The notes: generated by a model from the sequence alone, not told the origin. 64,000 nt of DNA from Aquincola tertiaricarbonis (GCF_023573145.1 NZ_CP097636.1:124001-188000), one strand, 5' to 3'; shown: positions 26,032 to 37,606, counted from the first letter of the stretch. Numbers and translations: made by a program.

Positions 26032-26505
26032 ATGGGTACGAAGATCACGCTGCAGGTCAATGGCGCGGCCGTCACGAAGGAAGTGGAGCCCGGCACCCTG
26101 CTGGTGGAGTTCATCCGCGAACACCTGCGCCTGACCGGCACGCACGTGGGCTGCGACACCTCGCAGTGCGGCGCCTGCACCGTGCACCTCAATGGCCGCG
26201 CCATCAAGAGCTGCGCGATGCTGGCGGTGCAGGCCGACGGCGCCCAGCTCACCACCATCGAAGGCATCGCCGCCGCCAATGGCGAGCTGCACCCGATGCA
26301 GGCCGCCTTCAAGGCCTGCCATGGCCTGCAGTGCGGCTTCTGCACCCCCGGCATGGTGATGAGCGCGATCGACCTCGTGCAGCACCACCCGCACGGCACC
26401 GAGCAGGAGATCCGCCACCACCTGGAAGGCAACCTGTGCCGCTGCACCGGCTACCAGAACATCGTGAAGGCCGTGCAGCAAGGTGCTGCCGGCATGGGCG
26501 TCTGA
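26032..26505 (+). CDS. coxS: CO-dehydrogenase-like 2Fe-2S small subunit
   Basis: 157 residues after TAGGAGACAAACCCC. Two clusters are predicted: [17 protein letters not shown] with a later Cys, and [14 protein letters not shown] with [12 protein letters not shown]. It forms the electron bridge between CoxL and the FAD subunit CoxM. The set coxS-coxL-coxM is the order found for form II enzymes, whereas form I usually reads M-S-L (family knowledge). The coxL gene follows after 16 bases. Confidence 0.94.
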   Translation: MGTKITLQVNGAAVTKEVEPGTLLVEFIREHLRLTGTHVGCDTSQCGACTVHLNGRAIKSCAMLAVQADGAQLTTIEGIAAANGELHPMQAAFKACHGLQCGFCTPGMVMSAIDLVQHHPHGTEQEIRHHLEGNLCRCTGYQNIVKAVQQGAAGMGV

Positions 26506-26521
26506 CCTCAAGGGGCACAGC

Positions 26522-28876
<2,355 letters not shown>

Positions 28877-28892
28877 ACAGGAAGCACAGCAC

Positions 28893-29681
28893 ATGCAAGC
28901 CTTCGAGTACTCCAAGCCCGCATCGGTGGCCGATGCGATCCGTGCCGCCGGTGGCGGCGATGCCAAGCTGCTGGCCGGTGGCCAGTCGCTGCTGGCGTCG
29001 ATGAAGCTGGGACTGGCCGCGCCGTCGGCGCTGGTCGACTTGAGCGGCATCGGCGAGCTGAGCGGCATCACCGTCTCGGGCGGCCAGGTGACCATCGGCG
29101 CGATGACCACCCATGCCGCCGTGGCCGCCTCGGCCGAGGTGCGCCAGGCCATCCCGGCGCTGGCCAAGCTGGCCGGTTTGATCGGCGACCGCCAGGTGCG
29201 CAACCGCGGCACCATCGGCGGCAGCCTCGCCAACAACGACCCGGCCGCCTGCTACCCGGCCGCGGTGCTGGGCCTGGGCGCCACCGTGCGCACCAACCAG
29301 CGCAGCATCGCGGCCGACGACTTCTTCAAGGGCCTCTACGAAACCGCGCTGGCCGAAGGGGAGGTGATCACCGCCGTCAGCTTCCCGGTGCCGCAGCAGG
29401 CCGGCTGGGAGAAGATGCGCAACCCGGCTTCGCGCTTCTCGCTGGTGGGCGTGTTCGTCAGCCGCGGACCGGCCGGCACCCGCGTGGCCGTCACCGGCGC
29501 CGGGGCCTGCGTGTTCCGCGTCAAGGCGCTGGAAGATGCGCTGTCCGCCAACTGGTCGGCCGCCGCCTGCGATGGCGTCAAGGTGAGTGCCGACGGCCTG
29601 AACACCGACCTGCATGGCTCGGCCGCCTACCGCGCGGCGCTCATCCCGGTGCTGGCCGGGCGCGCGGTTGCGGGCGCCTGA
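28893..29681 (+). CDS. coxM: CO-dehydrogenase-like FAD subunit
   Basis: A 262-residue flavoprotein with both FAD-pyrophosphate motifs of the family: AGGQSLLASMKLGL (residues about 29-42) and TIGGSLANNDPAACYPA (about 108-124). The C-terminal CoxM domain holds RFSLVGVFVSR and SADGLNTDLHGSAAYRAAL. It accepts electrons from CoxS and hands them to the quinone pool or another carrier. It starts 16 bases after coxL; an 88-base gap then separates it from the maturation genes. Confidence 0.93.
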   Translation: MQAFEYSKPASVADAIRAAGGGDAKLLAGGQSLLASMKLGLAAPSALVDLSGIGELSGITVSGGQVTIGAMTTHAAVAASAEVRQAIPALAKLAGLIGDRQVRNRGTIGGSLANNDPAACYPAAVLGLGATVRTNQRSIAADDFFKGLYETALAEGEVITAVSFPVPQQAGWEKMRNPASRFSLVGVFVSRGPAGTRVAVTGAGACVFRVKALEDALSANWSAAACDGVKVSADGLNTDLHGSAAYRAALIPVLAGRAVAGA

Positions 29682-29769
29682 GCAGGGCTTTTGAGCGGCC
29701 CGCGCCGCACACCCGCCTGCAACGCCGCACACTGTTGCGGCGTTCCGCTTTTCACAGGGGCTTCGTCTT

Positions 29770-30687
29770 TTGTCTTCCAACGCCGTTCTGCCCGCCAGCA
29801 TCGACGACACGCTGAACCTGCTGCTGCAGCACGACTACGTGGCCGAGCGCACGCTGGCCACCACCGTGTTCCTGTCGCTCAGGCTGCAGCGCCCGCTGTT
29901 CCTGGAAGGGGAGCCGGGCACCGGCAAGACCGAGATCGCCAAGACCCTGGCGCGCATGCTGGGCCGGCCGCTGATCCGTCTGCAGTGCTACGAGGGCCTG
30001 GACCTGGCCGCCGCCGCGTATGAATGGAATTACCCGCGGCAGATGATGGAGATCCGCCTGGCGGACACCTCGGGCGCCGGCCGCGAGGCCCTGGGCCGCG
30101 ACCTGTTCAGCGAGCGCTTCCTGATCCGCCGCGCGCTGCTGCAGGCCATCTCGCCCGATCAGCCGCTGCCGCCGGTGCTGCTGATCGACGAGCTGGACCG
30201 TGCCGACGAACCCTTCGAGGCGTTCCTGCTGGAAGTGCTGTCCGACTTCCAGATCACCATCCCTGAGCTGGGCGTGGTGAAGGCGCCCGAGCCGCCCATC
30301 GTGGTGCTCACCAGCAACCGCACGCGCGAGATCCACGACGCGGTCAAGCGCCGCTGCCTGTACCACTGGGTCGACTTTCCCGATGCGGCGCGTGAGGCGC
30401 AGATCCTGGCGCAGCGCGTGCCCGGCGCGCCCGAGCGCCTGGCCGCCGAGATCGTGGCCTTCGTGCAGCGGCTGCGCGCGGTGGAGCTGTACAAGCTGCC
30501 CGGCATCGCCGAGACCATCGAATGGACCCGAGCGCTGATGGCGCTGGACGCGGTGGTGCTGGACCCGCAGACGGTAAACACCACGCTGGGCGTGCTGCTC
30601 AAGTACCAGGACGACATCGCCAAGGTGCAGGGCGGCGAAGTGGCGCGGCTGCTGCAGCAGATGCGCGACGGCGCCCAGGCCACCTGA
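29770..30687 (+). CDS. coxD: MoxR-type AAA+ ATPase (CoxD-like)
   Basis: 305 residues from a TTG codon; AGGGG lies about 12 bases upstream and no ATG or GTG begins the conserved N-terminus. Walker A is GEPGTGKTE, Walker B VLLIDELDRAD, sensor 1 VLTSNRTREIHDA, and the arginine finger is in RRCLYHWVDFP. CoxD-type ATPases are thought to assist late insertion of the active-site metal-sulfur centre in CO dehydrogenase (family knowledge). It pairs with the VWA protein next door, as MoxR ATPases usually do. Confidence 0.9.
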   Translation: MSSNAVLPASIDDTLNLLLQHDYVAERTLATTVFLSLRLQRPLFLEGEPGTGKTEIAKTLARMLGRPLIRLQCYEGLDLAAAAYEWNYPRQMMEIRLADTSGAGREALGRDLFSERFLIRRALLQAISPDQPLPPVLLIDELDRADEPFEAFLLEVLSDFQITIPELGVVKAPEPPIVVLTSNRTREIHDAVKRRCLYHWVDFPDAAREAQILAQRVPGAPERLAAEIVAFVQRLRAVELYKLPGIAETIEWTRALMALDAVVLDPQTVNTTLGVLLKYQDDIAKVQGGEVARLLQQMRDGAQAT

Positions 30688-30706
30688 GACGCTAGCCCCG
30701 CCGCGC

Positions 30707-31885
30707 ATGCACCGCCTGGCCGAGAACGTGATGCACTTCGGGCGCGTGCTGCGCCAGGCCGGCGTGCCGGTGGGCACCGACCGCATCCAGCTGGCGCTGC
30801 AGGCCCTGCAGGTGGCAGGTCTGGAGTCGCGGGTTGACTTTCGCGCCGCGCTGGCCGCCTGCCTGCTGGACCGGCATGAGCACCGTGCCATGTTCGACCA
30901 GGCCTTCGACCTGTACTGGCGCGACCCCGACCTGGCCGGCCGCATGATGCAGATGCTGCTGCCCCAGGTGCGCGCCAACAACGCCAACGCACCGCCGCCC
31001 CCGCCCGAGAACCGCCGCCTGGGTGAAGCCTTCTCGGCCAACGCGCCGCCGCGCCCACCGCAGCCCGAGCCGCCCGAGGAAGTGCAGGTCGAAGCCACGC
31101 TGACCTTCAGCGAGCGTGAGCTGCTGCAGCGCGCCGACTTCGACACCATGAGCCCCGACGAATGGCTGCAGGCCAAGCGCGCGCTGCGCCGCATGAAGCC
31201 GCTGTTCGAGCCGGTGGCCACCCGTCGCACGCGGCCCGCCGCACGCCCGGGCCGTGCCGACTGGCGTGCCACGCTGCAGGCCATGGCGCGCCAGGGCGGC
31301 GACCTGCTGCAGCCACGCTGGCGGGCACCGCGGGCGCGGCCGGCGCCGCTGGTGGTGCTGGCCGACATCTCGGGCTCGATGAGCCGCTACTCGCGCATGC
31401 TGCTGCACTTCACCCACACGCTGGCGCGGGCCGACGTGCGGGTGGAGAGCTTCGTCTTCGGCACCCGCCTGACCCGCACCACCCACCTGCTGCGCCAGCG
31501 CGACCCCGACCTGGCCGTGGCCCAGGTGGTGCGCGCGGTGCAGGACTGGTCGGGCGGCACCCGCATCAGCGCCTGCCTGCACCAGTTCAACCAGCAGTGG
31601 GCCCGCCGCACGCTCAGCGGCCGCGCCACCGTGCTGCTGGTGACCGACGGGCTGGAGCATGGCCACACCGAGGCGCTGCGCTTCGAGATGGAGCGGCTGC
31701 ACAAGAGCTGCCGCCGGCTGGTGTGGCTGAATCCGCTGCTGCGCTGGCAAGGCTTCGAGCCCAAGGCCGCCGGCATCCGCACCATGCTGCCGCACGTGGA
31801 CCGCTTCGTGCCCGCGCACAACTTGGACAGCCTGGAACAACTCACCCGGCTGCTGGCCGACGACACGCCAGCCGGCCGCCACTGA
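30707..31885 (+). CDS. coxE: VWA-domain protein (CoxE-like)
   Basis: 392 residues. The N-terminal helical part (1-95) is followed by a Pro/Glu-rich linker (PPPPPENRR; PPRPPQPEPPEE). The VWA domain lies at about 205-385 with the MIDAS motif DISGSMSRYSR, the Thr of SGGTRISACL and the Asp of LLVTDGLEHG. It works with the CoxD-like ATPase in maturation of the CoxL active site. It lies 19 bases after coxD and 21 bases before coxG. Confidence 0.9.
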   Translation: MHRLAENVMHFGRVLRQAGVPVGTDRIQLALQALQVAGLESRVDFRAALAACLLDRHEHRAMFDQAFDLYWRDPDLAGRMMQMLLPQVRANNANAPPPPPENRRLGEAFSANAPPRPPQPEPPEEVQVEATLTFSERELLQRADFDTMSPDEWLQAKRALRRMKPLFEPVATRRTRPAARPGRADWRATLQAMARQGGDLLQPRWRAPRARPAPLVVLADISGSMSRYSRMLLHFTHTLARADVRVESFVFGTRLTRTTHLLRQRDPDLAVAQVVRAVQDWSGGTRISACLHQFNQQWARRTLSGRATVLLVTDGLEHGHTEALRFEMERLHKSCRRLVWLNPLLRWQGFEPKAAGIRTMLPHVDRFVPAHNLDSLEQLTRLLADDTPAGRH

Positions 31886-31906
31886 ACAACAAGGGAGGAC
31901 TTCGCG

Positions 31907-32461
31907 ATGCAACTCACCAACCAGCAGACGCTGCCCGTCAGCCAGGCCCAGGCCTGGGAGGCGCTCAACGACATCAGCCTGCTGCAGTCCGCGATGCCGG
32001 GCTGCGAAAGCATCACGCCCACCGGCGACAACCAGTACGAGGTGCTGGTGACCGCCTCCATCGGCCCGGTGAAGGCCAAGTTCAAGGGCAAGCTCAAGCT
32101 AGCCGACCTGGACCCGCCCAACGCCTACAACATCCAGTTCGAAGGGCAGGGCGGCCCGGCCGGCCATGCCAAGGGCACGGCCGCGGTGCGGCTGGAGCCG
32201 GCCGGCCCCAACAGCACCGTGCTGCACTACACCGCCAATGCCACCGTGGGCGGCAAGATCGCGCAGATCGGCTCGCGCCTGGTGGACATGGCGGCGCAGA
32301 AGATGGCGGGCGAGTTCTTCGAGAACTTCAATGCCCAGCTGGCCGAGCGCTACAAGCCGGCGCCCGAGCCGGTGGCCGCCGCGGCGGCGGAGCCGGCCGC
32401 CGAACCCGCCAAGCCGGGCGGCTTCTGGGCCTGGCTCAAGCGGCTGTTCGGGCTGTCTTAA
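31907..32461 (+). CDS. coxG: CoxG-like SRPBCC-domain protein
   Basis: 184 residues after AAGGGAGGAC. The SRPBCC (START-like) fold of residues 1-145 has the typical LPVSQAQAWEALNDISLLQSAMPGCESI opening and VGGKIAQIGSRLVDMAAQKMAGEFFENF helix. A low-complexity Ala/Pro/Glu linker leads to a hydrophobic/basic tail GGFWAWLKRLFGLS that could sit on the membrane. CoxG is reported to tether CO dehydrogenase to the cytoplasmic membrane or deliver quinone (family knowledge). Its stop overlaps the convergent Wzi gene by 4 bases. Confidence 0.9.
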   Translation: MQLTNQQTLPVSQAQAWEALNDISLLQSAMPGCESITPTGDNQYEVLVTASIGPVKAKFKGKLKLADLDPPNAYNIQFEGQGGPAGHAKGTAAVRLEPAGPNSTVLHYTANATVGGKIAQIGSRLVDMAAQKMAGEFFENFNAQLAERYKPAPEPVAAAAAEPAAEPAKPGGFWAWLKRLFGLS

Positions 32462-33942
32462 AAGGCCAACAGCTTGTCCAGCGGCACCGTCACGGTGGCG
32501 CCGATGCGGGCTTGAGTCTGGTGGCCGCCGTCGGTGTTCACGCGCAGCCAGCTCAGCTCGGGCGTGACTGTTGCGGCGCCCCATTGCCACTCGGTGCTGG
32601 CGGCCAGCCCCAACAGGCGCCCATCGGCCCGTGCATCGCGCGGGCTGCCCAGCTCGCCCATGCGCTGGCCCACGCGGCCGGCGTGCAGCCGCAGCGAGGT
32701 GCGGCGCTCGGCGTCCAGCCAGCCCAGCGTCAGCAGCCGGCTGTCGGGGCCGACGGCGGCGCCCATCCAGCGGCCGCCGTGGGTGTAGCCATCGGCGTAG
32801 GCGTAGTTGCGGTAGGCGCAGCCTTTTTCGGCCGGCTTGCCCACGGGCATGCGGCAGCCGGTTTCGGCGTATTCGCCGAACCAGCGGTGGCGCCCGTCGG
32901 CCGACCAGCCTTCCAGGCCCCACAGCGCCAGGAATTTGGAGGGCAGGTAGCCCGCCTCGTCCTCGCCCATCGCCTGCACGTAGCCGGCGCAGCGCCAGCC
33001 GGTGGGGCAGCTGGCGCGCAGGTCGAAGCCGGCCAGCGCATTGCCGGGGTCGGAGCCGCTGAAGCTCGTGTCGCCATCGTTGGTGCCACGCCCACCCAGC
33101 ACCCGCAGCAGGCTGCGCAGCGACTGGTCGCGACCCTCACCGCCCCACTGCACCATGCGGGTGAAGCCGATCTCCAGGCCGGGCAGCGGCTTCAGCGTCA
33201 GCCGGTTGCCGATCAGGATCGGGTCGGCCGGGCGATGGGCGGCGTCGGTCTGCGCGATGAAGAACTCGAAGTTCCACGGGCCCGCCCACGACAGCCAGGG
33301 CGACTCGGACCGCGACGCCGAGCCGCGCTGCAGGCCGATGCCGAGCATCGGTGCCGTGTTCTGGCTGAGCACCAGGCTGCTCTGCCAGCCCGGCCCCCAC
33401 CAGGCCTGACGCGACCAGGCCTGCAGCTGCCAGCCGGCGGCTTCGGCCACCAGCGCACTGCCGTCCAGCCGCCACTCGGTGCCGCTGTCCCAGGGCGCGG
33501 TGGCGCGGCCAGCGCGCACGCCCAGCTGGGCGGCCAGCCAGGGGCCTTCCAGCGCGGGGCTGCGCAGCGTGGCGTGGCTGCCGGGCGTGCCGTCTTCGCC
33601 GAAGCCGGCGAGGGCCTCGTCGGTGTTGCGCACCGTCAGCGAGGCGCTGCCGCGCTGCGCGCGCTCCAGCCCGGCGGCCACCGTGTCGCGCGCGGCCTGC
33701 AAGTGGGCGGGCAGGCTGCCGGGCAACTGGTCGATGGCGCTGAGCACCGCGCGGCGGGGCAGCGGCCAGTGGCTCAGCGGCAGCGGCAGGCCGGCCTCAT
33801 CGGCCAGCAGTTGCAGCGCGTGGCGCTCATAAGGCGTCGGCGTCCAGGGCAGGGAGGCCTGCGCCGCGGCACCGGCCACGGTGAAGCAGGTGGCGGCCGC
33901 GACCAGCAGGGCACGCAGCGGAAAAACGGACGCAAACGACAA
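32458..33942 (-). CDS. Wzi-like outer-membrane capsule assembly protein
   Basis: 494 residues. A signal peptide (ALLVAAATCFTVAGAAAQA) precedes a helical stretch and a series of alternating hydrophobic strands with aromatic ends (WQLQAWSRQAWWGPGWQSSLVLSQNT, WNFEFFIAQTDAAHR, RHRWFGEYAETGC), as in the beta-barrel Wzi. The motif PILIGNRLTLKPLPGLEIGFTRMVQWGGEGR is the usual family hallmark. Wzi binds capsular or exopolysaccharide at the cell surface. No capsule operon lies directly beside it, though UDP-sugar genes lie 5 kb away. Confidence 0.85.
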   Translation of the reverse strand: MSFASVFPLRALLVAAATCFTVAGAAAQASLPWTPTPYERHALQLLADEAGLPLPLSHWPLPRRAVLSAIDQLPGSLPAHLQAARDTVAAGLERAQRGSASLTVRNTDEALAGFGEDGTPGSHATLRSPALEGPWLAAQLGVRAGRATAPWDSGTEWRLDGSALVAEAAGWQLQAWSRQAWWGPGWQSSLVLSQNTAPMLGIGLQRGSASRSESPWLSWAGPWNFEFFIAQTDAAHRPADPILIGNRLTLKPLPGLEIGFTRMVQWGGEGRDQSLRSLLRVLGGRGTNDGDTSFSGSDPGNALAGFDLRASCPTGWRCAGYVQAMGEDEAGYLPSKFLALWGLEGWSADGRHRWFGEYAETGCRMPVGKPAEKGCAYRNYAYADGYTHGGRWMGAAVGPDSRLLTLGWLDAERRTSLRLHAGRVGQRMGELGSPRDARADGRLLGLAASTEWQWGAATVTPELSWLRVNTDGGHQTQARIGATVTVPLDKLLAF

Positions 33943-34102
33943 ACTGACCCCGGAGTGTGAAGAATCGACGTGGCAATCTAGCTGAATTGTTGCTACGCAG
34001 CATCAATCGCCGGGGGGAGGCGCGGGTATCTGTGCGTACACGCCACGCTTGTCAATATTGGCGATTGACGGGGTATGGGCGCTGCCGTCACGACAGCGTC
34101 AC

Positions 34103-34128
34103 ACACCCCGGGCAGCGTGCCCGGGTGT
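34103..34128 (+). other. Hairpin in the leader of ppk2
   Basis: ACACCC-CGGGC, a five-base loop (AGCGT), then GCCCGGGTGT: ten base pairs with one bulged C, ending 21 bases before the ppk2 start codon. It could slow transcription or shape translation of ppk2. There is no T-run, so it is not a standard terminator. Confidence 0.4.
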
Positions 34129-34149
34129 TCCCTTGACCGCCTGGCCGCC

Positions 34150-35052
34150 ATGAACGACCGCACCGAAGACGCCCAACTGCTGCCTTTGCAGCGCATGCAC
34201 CTCGACCTGATCGACAGCTACGACGAAGAGCTGGAGATGGCAATCGACGATGGGGACGACGCCCAGGACGCCGAAGCCCGGGCGCTGCGGCGCCTGTACT
34301 TCCGCGAGCTGTTCCGGCTGCAGGGCGAGCTGGTGAAGCTGCAGGACTGGGTGGTGGCCCAGCGGCAGAAGGTGGTCATCCTCTTCGAGGGTCGCGACGC
34401 GGCCGGCAAGGGCGGCGTGATCAAGCGCATCACCCAGCGGCTCAACCCTCGTGTGTGCCGCGTGGCCGCGCTGCCGGCGCCCAACGACCGTGAGCGCACC
34501 CAGTGGTATTTCCAGCGCTACGTGAGCCACCTGCCGGCGGCCGGCGAGATCGTGCTGTTCGACCGCAGCTGGTACAACCGCGCCGGCGTCGAGCGGGTGA
34601 TGGGCTTTTGCACCGACGACGAGGTGGAGGAGTTCTTCCGCACCGTGCCCGAGTTCGAGAAGATGCTGGCGCGCTCCGGCATCACGCTGATCAAGTACTG
34701 GTTCTCGATCACCGACGACGAGCAGCACGCCCGCTTCCTGAACCGCATCCACGATCCGCTGAAGCAGTGGAAGCTCAGTCCGATGGACCTGGAATCGCGC
34801 CGCCGCTGGGAGGACTACACCCGCGCCAAGGAAGCGATGCTGGACCGCACCCACATCCCCGAGGCGCCGTGGTGGGTGGTGCAGGCGGTGGACAAGAAGC
34901 GCGCGCGGCTGAACTGCATCGCCCACCTGCTGTCGCAGTTCGACTACCACGAGGTGCCGCACGACCCCATCGCGCTGCCGGCCCGCGTGCGCCATGCCGA
35001 CTACATCCGCCACCCCGTGCCCGAAGAGATGATCGTCCCCGAGTTGTATTGA
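34150..35052 (+). CDS. ppk2: Polyphosphate kinase 2
   Basis: 300 residues. Walker A GRDAAGKGG, the lid region RWYFQRYV-like WYFQRYVSHLPAAGEIVLFDRSWYNRAG with Walker B Asp, and KYWFSITDDEQHARF are all present, in a single PPK2 domain. The N-terminal 65 residues are acidic and helical (YDEELEMAIDDGDDAQDAEARAL). Single-domain enzymes of this kind transfer phosphate between polyphosphate and ADP or GDP. The upstream in-frame ATG at 34075 has no ribosome site and overlaps the leader hairpin. The CYTH-CHAD gene follows 37 bases later, so both likely act on polyphosphate. Confidence 0.94.
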   Translation: MNDRTEDAQLLPLQRMHLDLIDSYDEELEMAIDDGDDAQDAEARALRRLYFRELFRLQGELVKLQDWVVAQRQKVVILFEGRDAAGKGGVIKRITQRLNPRVCRVAALPAPNDRERTQWYFQRYVSHLPAAGEIVLFDRSWYNRAGVERVMGFCTDDEVEEFFRTVPEFEKMLARSGITLIKYWFSITDDEQHARFLNRIHDPLKQWKLSPMDLESRRRWEDYTRAKEAMLDRTHIPEAPWWVVQAVDKKRARLNCIAHLLSQFDYHEVPHDPIALPARVRHADYIRHPVPEEMIVPELY

Positions 35053-35089
35053 TATCCGGGGACTTCGGGCACCCCGCTACAGTGCCCCG

Positions 35090-36583
35090 ATGACCCACGA
35101 AACAGAGCTGAAGTTCGGCTTCGACCCCGCGGCGCTGCCGGCGCTGGCCGAGCGATTCACCGGCCCGAACAGCGCGCGCCAGCGCCTGCAGGCGCATTAC
35201 TTCGACACCCCGGATCGCCTGCTGGCGCGCCACCGCATCGCGCTGCGGCTGCGGCAGGAAGGCGACCGCTGGGTGCAGACCTTGAAGGCCCAGGGCGCCG
35301 TGGTGGCGCACCGGCTGGAGCACAACGCCGAGCTGGCGGATGCCGACACCGCCGGCGCCGAACTGCCGGCGCTGGACCTGCGCCGGCACGACGGCAGCCC
35401 GGCGGGCCAGGCGCTGCGCCAGGTGCTGGCCGCTGCGGGCGATGCCGACGCGCTGGCCGCCACGCTGGGCCGCGTCTACGGCACCGACCTCTGGCGGCGC
35501 AGCCTGCAGCTCAGCGTGGCGGGCGGGCATGTGGAGGCGGCGCTGGACGAAGGCCACATCCTGGCCGGCGACCAGCGGCTGCCGGTGTGCGAGCTGGAGC
35601 TGGAACTGGTGGACGGCGAGCCTTCGGCCCTGCGGGTGCTGGCCAGCGAATGGATGCCGATGCATGGCCTGTGGCTGAGCCATGCCACCAAGGCCGAACG
35701 CGGCGAGCGCCTGGCGCAGGGCCTGCCGCTGTGGCCGGTGGTCAAGGCCGCCACGCCCACCCGTGCGCTGCCCGAGTCGGCGGCCGACTGGTTGCGCGAC
35801 AGCGTGGCCGGCTGCCTGGCGCAGGTGGTGCCCAATGCCGATGCGCTAGCCAGCGGCCACGGTGGCGCCGAGCATGTGCACCAGCTGCGCGTGGGCCTGC
35901 GCCGGCTGCGCACCGTGCTGCGCGAACTGGCCGGCCACGATGCCCCGCCCGCGGTGCGCGAGGCCTTCGGCCAGCTGGGCCGCTGGCGCGACCAGGACAC
36001 CGTGCTGCAAGCCACCGCCCAAACGCTGGCCGAGGCGGGCGCGCCCGCACTGACGCTGCCGGCCCGCCCGCAGGACTTGCCCACGCCGCAGGCCCTGGCC
36101 AGCGGCAGCGATCTGCAGCTGGCCTTGCTGGCGCTCACCGTTCAAAGCCTGCAGGCCGACGGCCTGCAGCCGATGGAAGCCGGCAGCGCCCGCGCGCTGG
36201 CCCGCCACCGCCTGCAGCGCCTGCACCGCCAGGTGGTGCGTGATGCATCAGGCTTCGAATCGCTGCCGGTGGCGCAGCAGCACCGCACCCGCAAGCGGCT
36301 GAAGCGGCTGCGCTACCTGGCCGAGTTCGCGGCGCCGGCCTTCGAGACCAAGGCCGTCAAGCGCTACCTGAAGCAGCTGTCGCCCGCCCAGGACGCGCTG
36401 GGCCTGCACAACGACCATGCGGTGGCCGCCGAGGCCTACCGCCAGGCGGCCGAGGCCGGCGAAGGCCGCGCCTGGTTCGCGGTGGGTTGGCTGCAGGGCC
36501 AGGCCCCGATCAGCGCCCGCCGATGCCGCAAGGCCTTGCAGCGCCTGGCGGACGCGCCGCGTTTCTGGAAGCACACCAGGTAA
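35090..36583 (+). CDS. CYTH-CHAD protein (inorganic triphosphatase/polyphosphate-binding)
   Basis: 497 residues. An N-terminal CYTH domain (1-200) has the complete ExExK motif HETELKFGF, RHRIALRLRQEGD, WVQTLKAQG and VCELELELVDG. The C-terminal CHAD helical domain (about 220-490) has the conserved basic helices HVHQLRVGLRRLRTVLREL, RTRKRLKRLRYLAEF and LQRLHRQVV. CHAD binds polyphosphate, and CYTH of this type (YgiF) splits triphosphate. Its place right after ppk2 supports a polyphosphate role. Confidence 0.93.
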   Translation: MTHETELKFGFDPAALPALAERFTGPNSARQRLQAHYFDTPDRLLARHRIALRLRQEGDRWVQTLKAQGAVVAHRLEHNAELADADTAGAELPALDLRRHDGSPAGQALRQVLAAAGDADALAATLGRVYGTDLWRRSLQLSVAGGHVEAALDEGHILAGDQRLPVCELELELVDGEPSALRVLASEWMPMHGLWLSHATKAERGERLAQGLPLWPVVKAATPTRALPESAADWLRDSVAGCLAQVVPNADALASGHGGAEHVHQLRVGLRRLRTVLRELAGHDAPPAVREAFGQLGRWRDQDTVLQATAQTLAEAGAPALTLPARPQDLPTPQALASGSDLQLALLALTVQSLQADGLQPMEAGSARALARHRLQRLHRQVVRDASGFESLPVAQQHRTRKRLKRLRYLAEFAAPAFETKAVKRYLKQLSPAQDALGLHNDHAVAAEAYRQAAEAGEGRAWFAVGWLQGQAPISARRCRKALQRLADAPRFWKHTR

Positions 36584-36592
36584 AGGCGCCCT

Positions 36593-37606
36593 TCAGAACC
36601 CCTCCAGCACGCCCTTGCCGATCGCCCGCCCGCTTTCCACCCAGGCGTGGGCGCGGCGCAGGTTCTCGGCATTGAGGGCGCCGAAGCGCTCGGTCACCGT
36701 GCTGCGCAGCACGCCCGCATCCACCAGCCGCGCCACCTCGCCCAGCAGCTTGTGCTGCTCGGCGATGTCCGGCGTCTGGAACAGCGAGCGGGTGAACATC
36801 AGCTCCCAGTGCAGCGACAGGCTCTTGCGCTTGAGGGCGGTGATGTCCAGCGGCGTGGCCGGGTCGTCGATCAGCGCCAGCTTGCCCTGCGGCACCAGCG
36901 CTTCCACCAGGGCGGCGTAGTGCTGCTCGGTGGCCGTCAGGCTGGCCACCAGGTTCACCTGCGGGTGGCCGATGCGGCGCAGCTCGTCGGCCAGCGGCTG
37001 GCGGTGGTCGATCACATGGTGCGCACCCATGTCGGCGCACCAGGCCTGGGTTTCGGGGCGCGAAGCAGTGGCGATCACCGTCAGCCTGGTCAGCCGGCGT
37101 GCGATCTGCGTCAGCACCGAGCCCACGCCGCCGGCACCGCCCACGATCAGCAGCGACTGGCCTTCGCCGCCGTCGCGCGGCACGCCCAGGCGGTCGAACA
37201 GCAGCTCCCAGGCGGTGATGCTGGTCAGCGGCAGCGCGGCCGCCTCGGCAAAACCCAGCGTGGCCGGCATCGGGCCGACGATGCGCTCGTCCACCGCCTG
37301 CAGTGCGCTGTTGCTGCCCGCGCGGTCGATGGCTCCGGCGTACCAGACGCGGTCGCCCACCCGGAAGCGCGAGACGGCGCTGCCCACCGCCCGCACGATG
37401 CCGGCCGCGTCCCAGCCCAACACCTTGGCCTGGCCTTCGGGCGGCGCCACGTTGCGGCGCACCTTGGTGTCCACCGGGTTCACCGACACCGCCTTCACCT
37501 CCACCAGCAGGTCGTTGGCGCGCAGCTCGGGCTCGGGCAGCTCCAGGTCGATCAGGCTCTGCGTGTCGGTGATGGGCAGGCTCTGGCGGTAGGCGACGGC
37601 TTTCAT
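36593..37606 (-). CDS. Zinc-less quinone-oxidoreductase-like alcohol dehydrogenase
   Basis: 337 residues from MKAVAYRQSLPITDTQSL, preceded by AAGGAG. This is a medium-chain dehydrogenase/reductase without the catalytic and structural zinc cysteines. Marks include VSVNPVDTKVRRNVAP, VLGWDAAGIVRAVG, GDRVWYAG, the NAD(P)-binding IVGGAGGVGSVLTQIARRL and ALIDDPATPLDITALKRKSLSLHWELMFTRS. It reduces quinones or alpha,beta-unsaturated carbonyls with NADPH. It is divergent from a LysR gene, the usual arrangement for such redox-stress enzymes. Confidence 0.9.
   Translation of the reverse strand: MKAVAYRQSLPITDTQSLIDLELPEPELRANDLLVEVKAVSVNPVDTKVRRNVAPPEGQAKVLGWDAAGIVRAVGSAVSRFRVGDRVWYAGAIDRAGSNSALQAVDERIVGPMPATLGFAEAAALPLTSITAWELLFDRLGVPRDGGEGQSLLIVGGAGGVGSVLTQIARRLTRLTVIATASRPETQAWCADMGAHHVIDHRQPLADELRRIGHPQVNLVASLTATEQHYAALVEALVPQGKLALIDDPATPLDITALKRKSLSLHWELMFTRSLFQTPDIAEQHKLLGEVARLVDAGVLRSTVTERFGALNAENLRRAHAWVESGRAIGKGVLEGF

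Noticed and set aside
29770..30687. NirQ/NorQ (denitrification) as identity of the MoxR ATPase
   Set aside because: Its place directly after coxSLM and before the VWA and CoxG-like genes points to CoxD; no nitric oxide reductase gene is near.
31162..33960. A 932-codon plus-strand frame running through coxE, coxG and the wzi region
   Set aside because: It is out of frame with coxE and coxG and antisense to the Wzi-like gene; no domain is visible.
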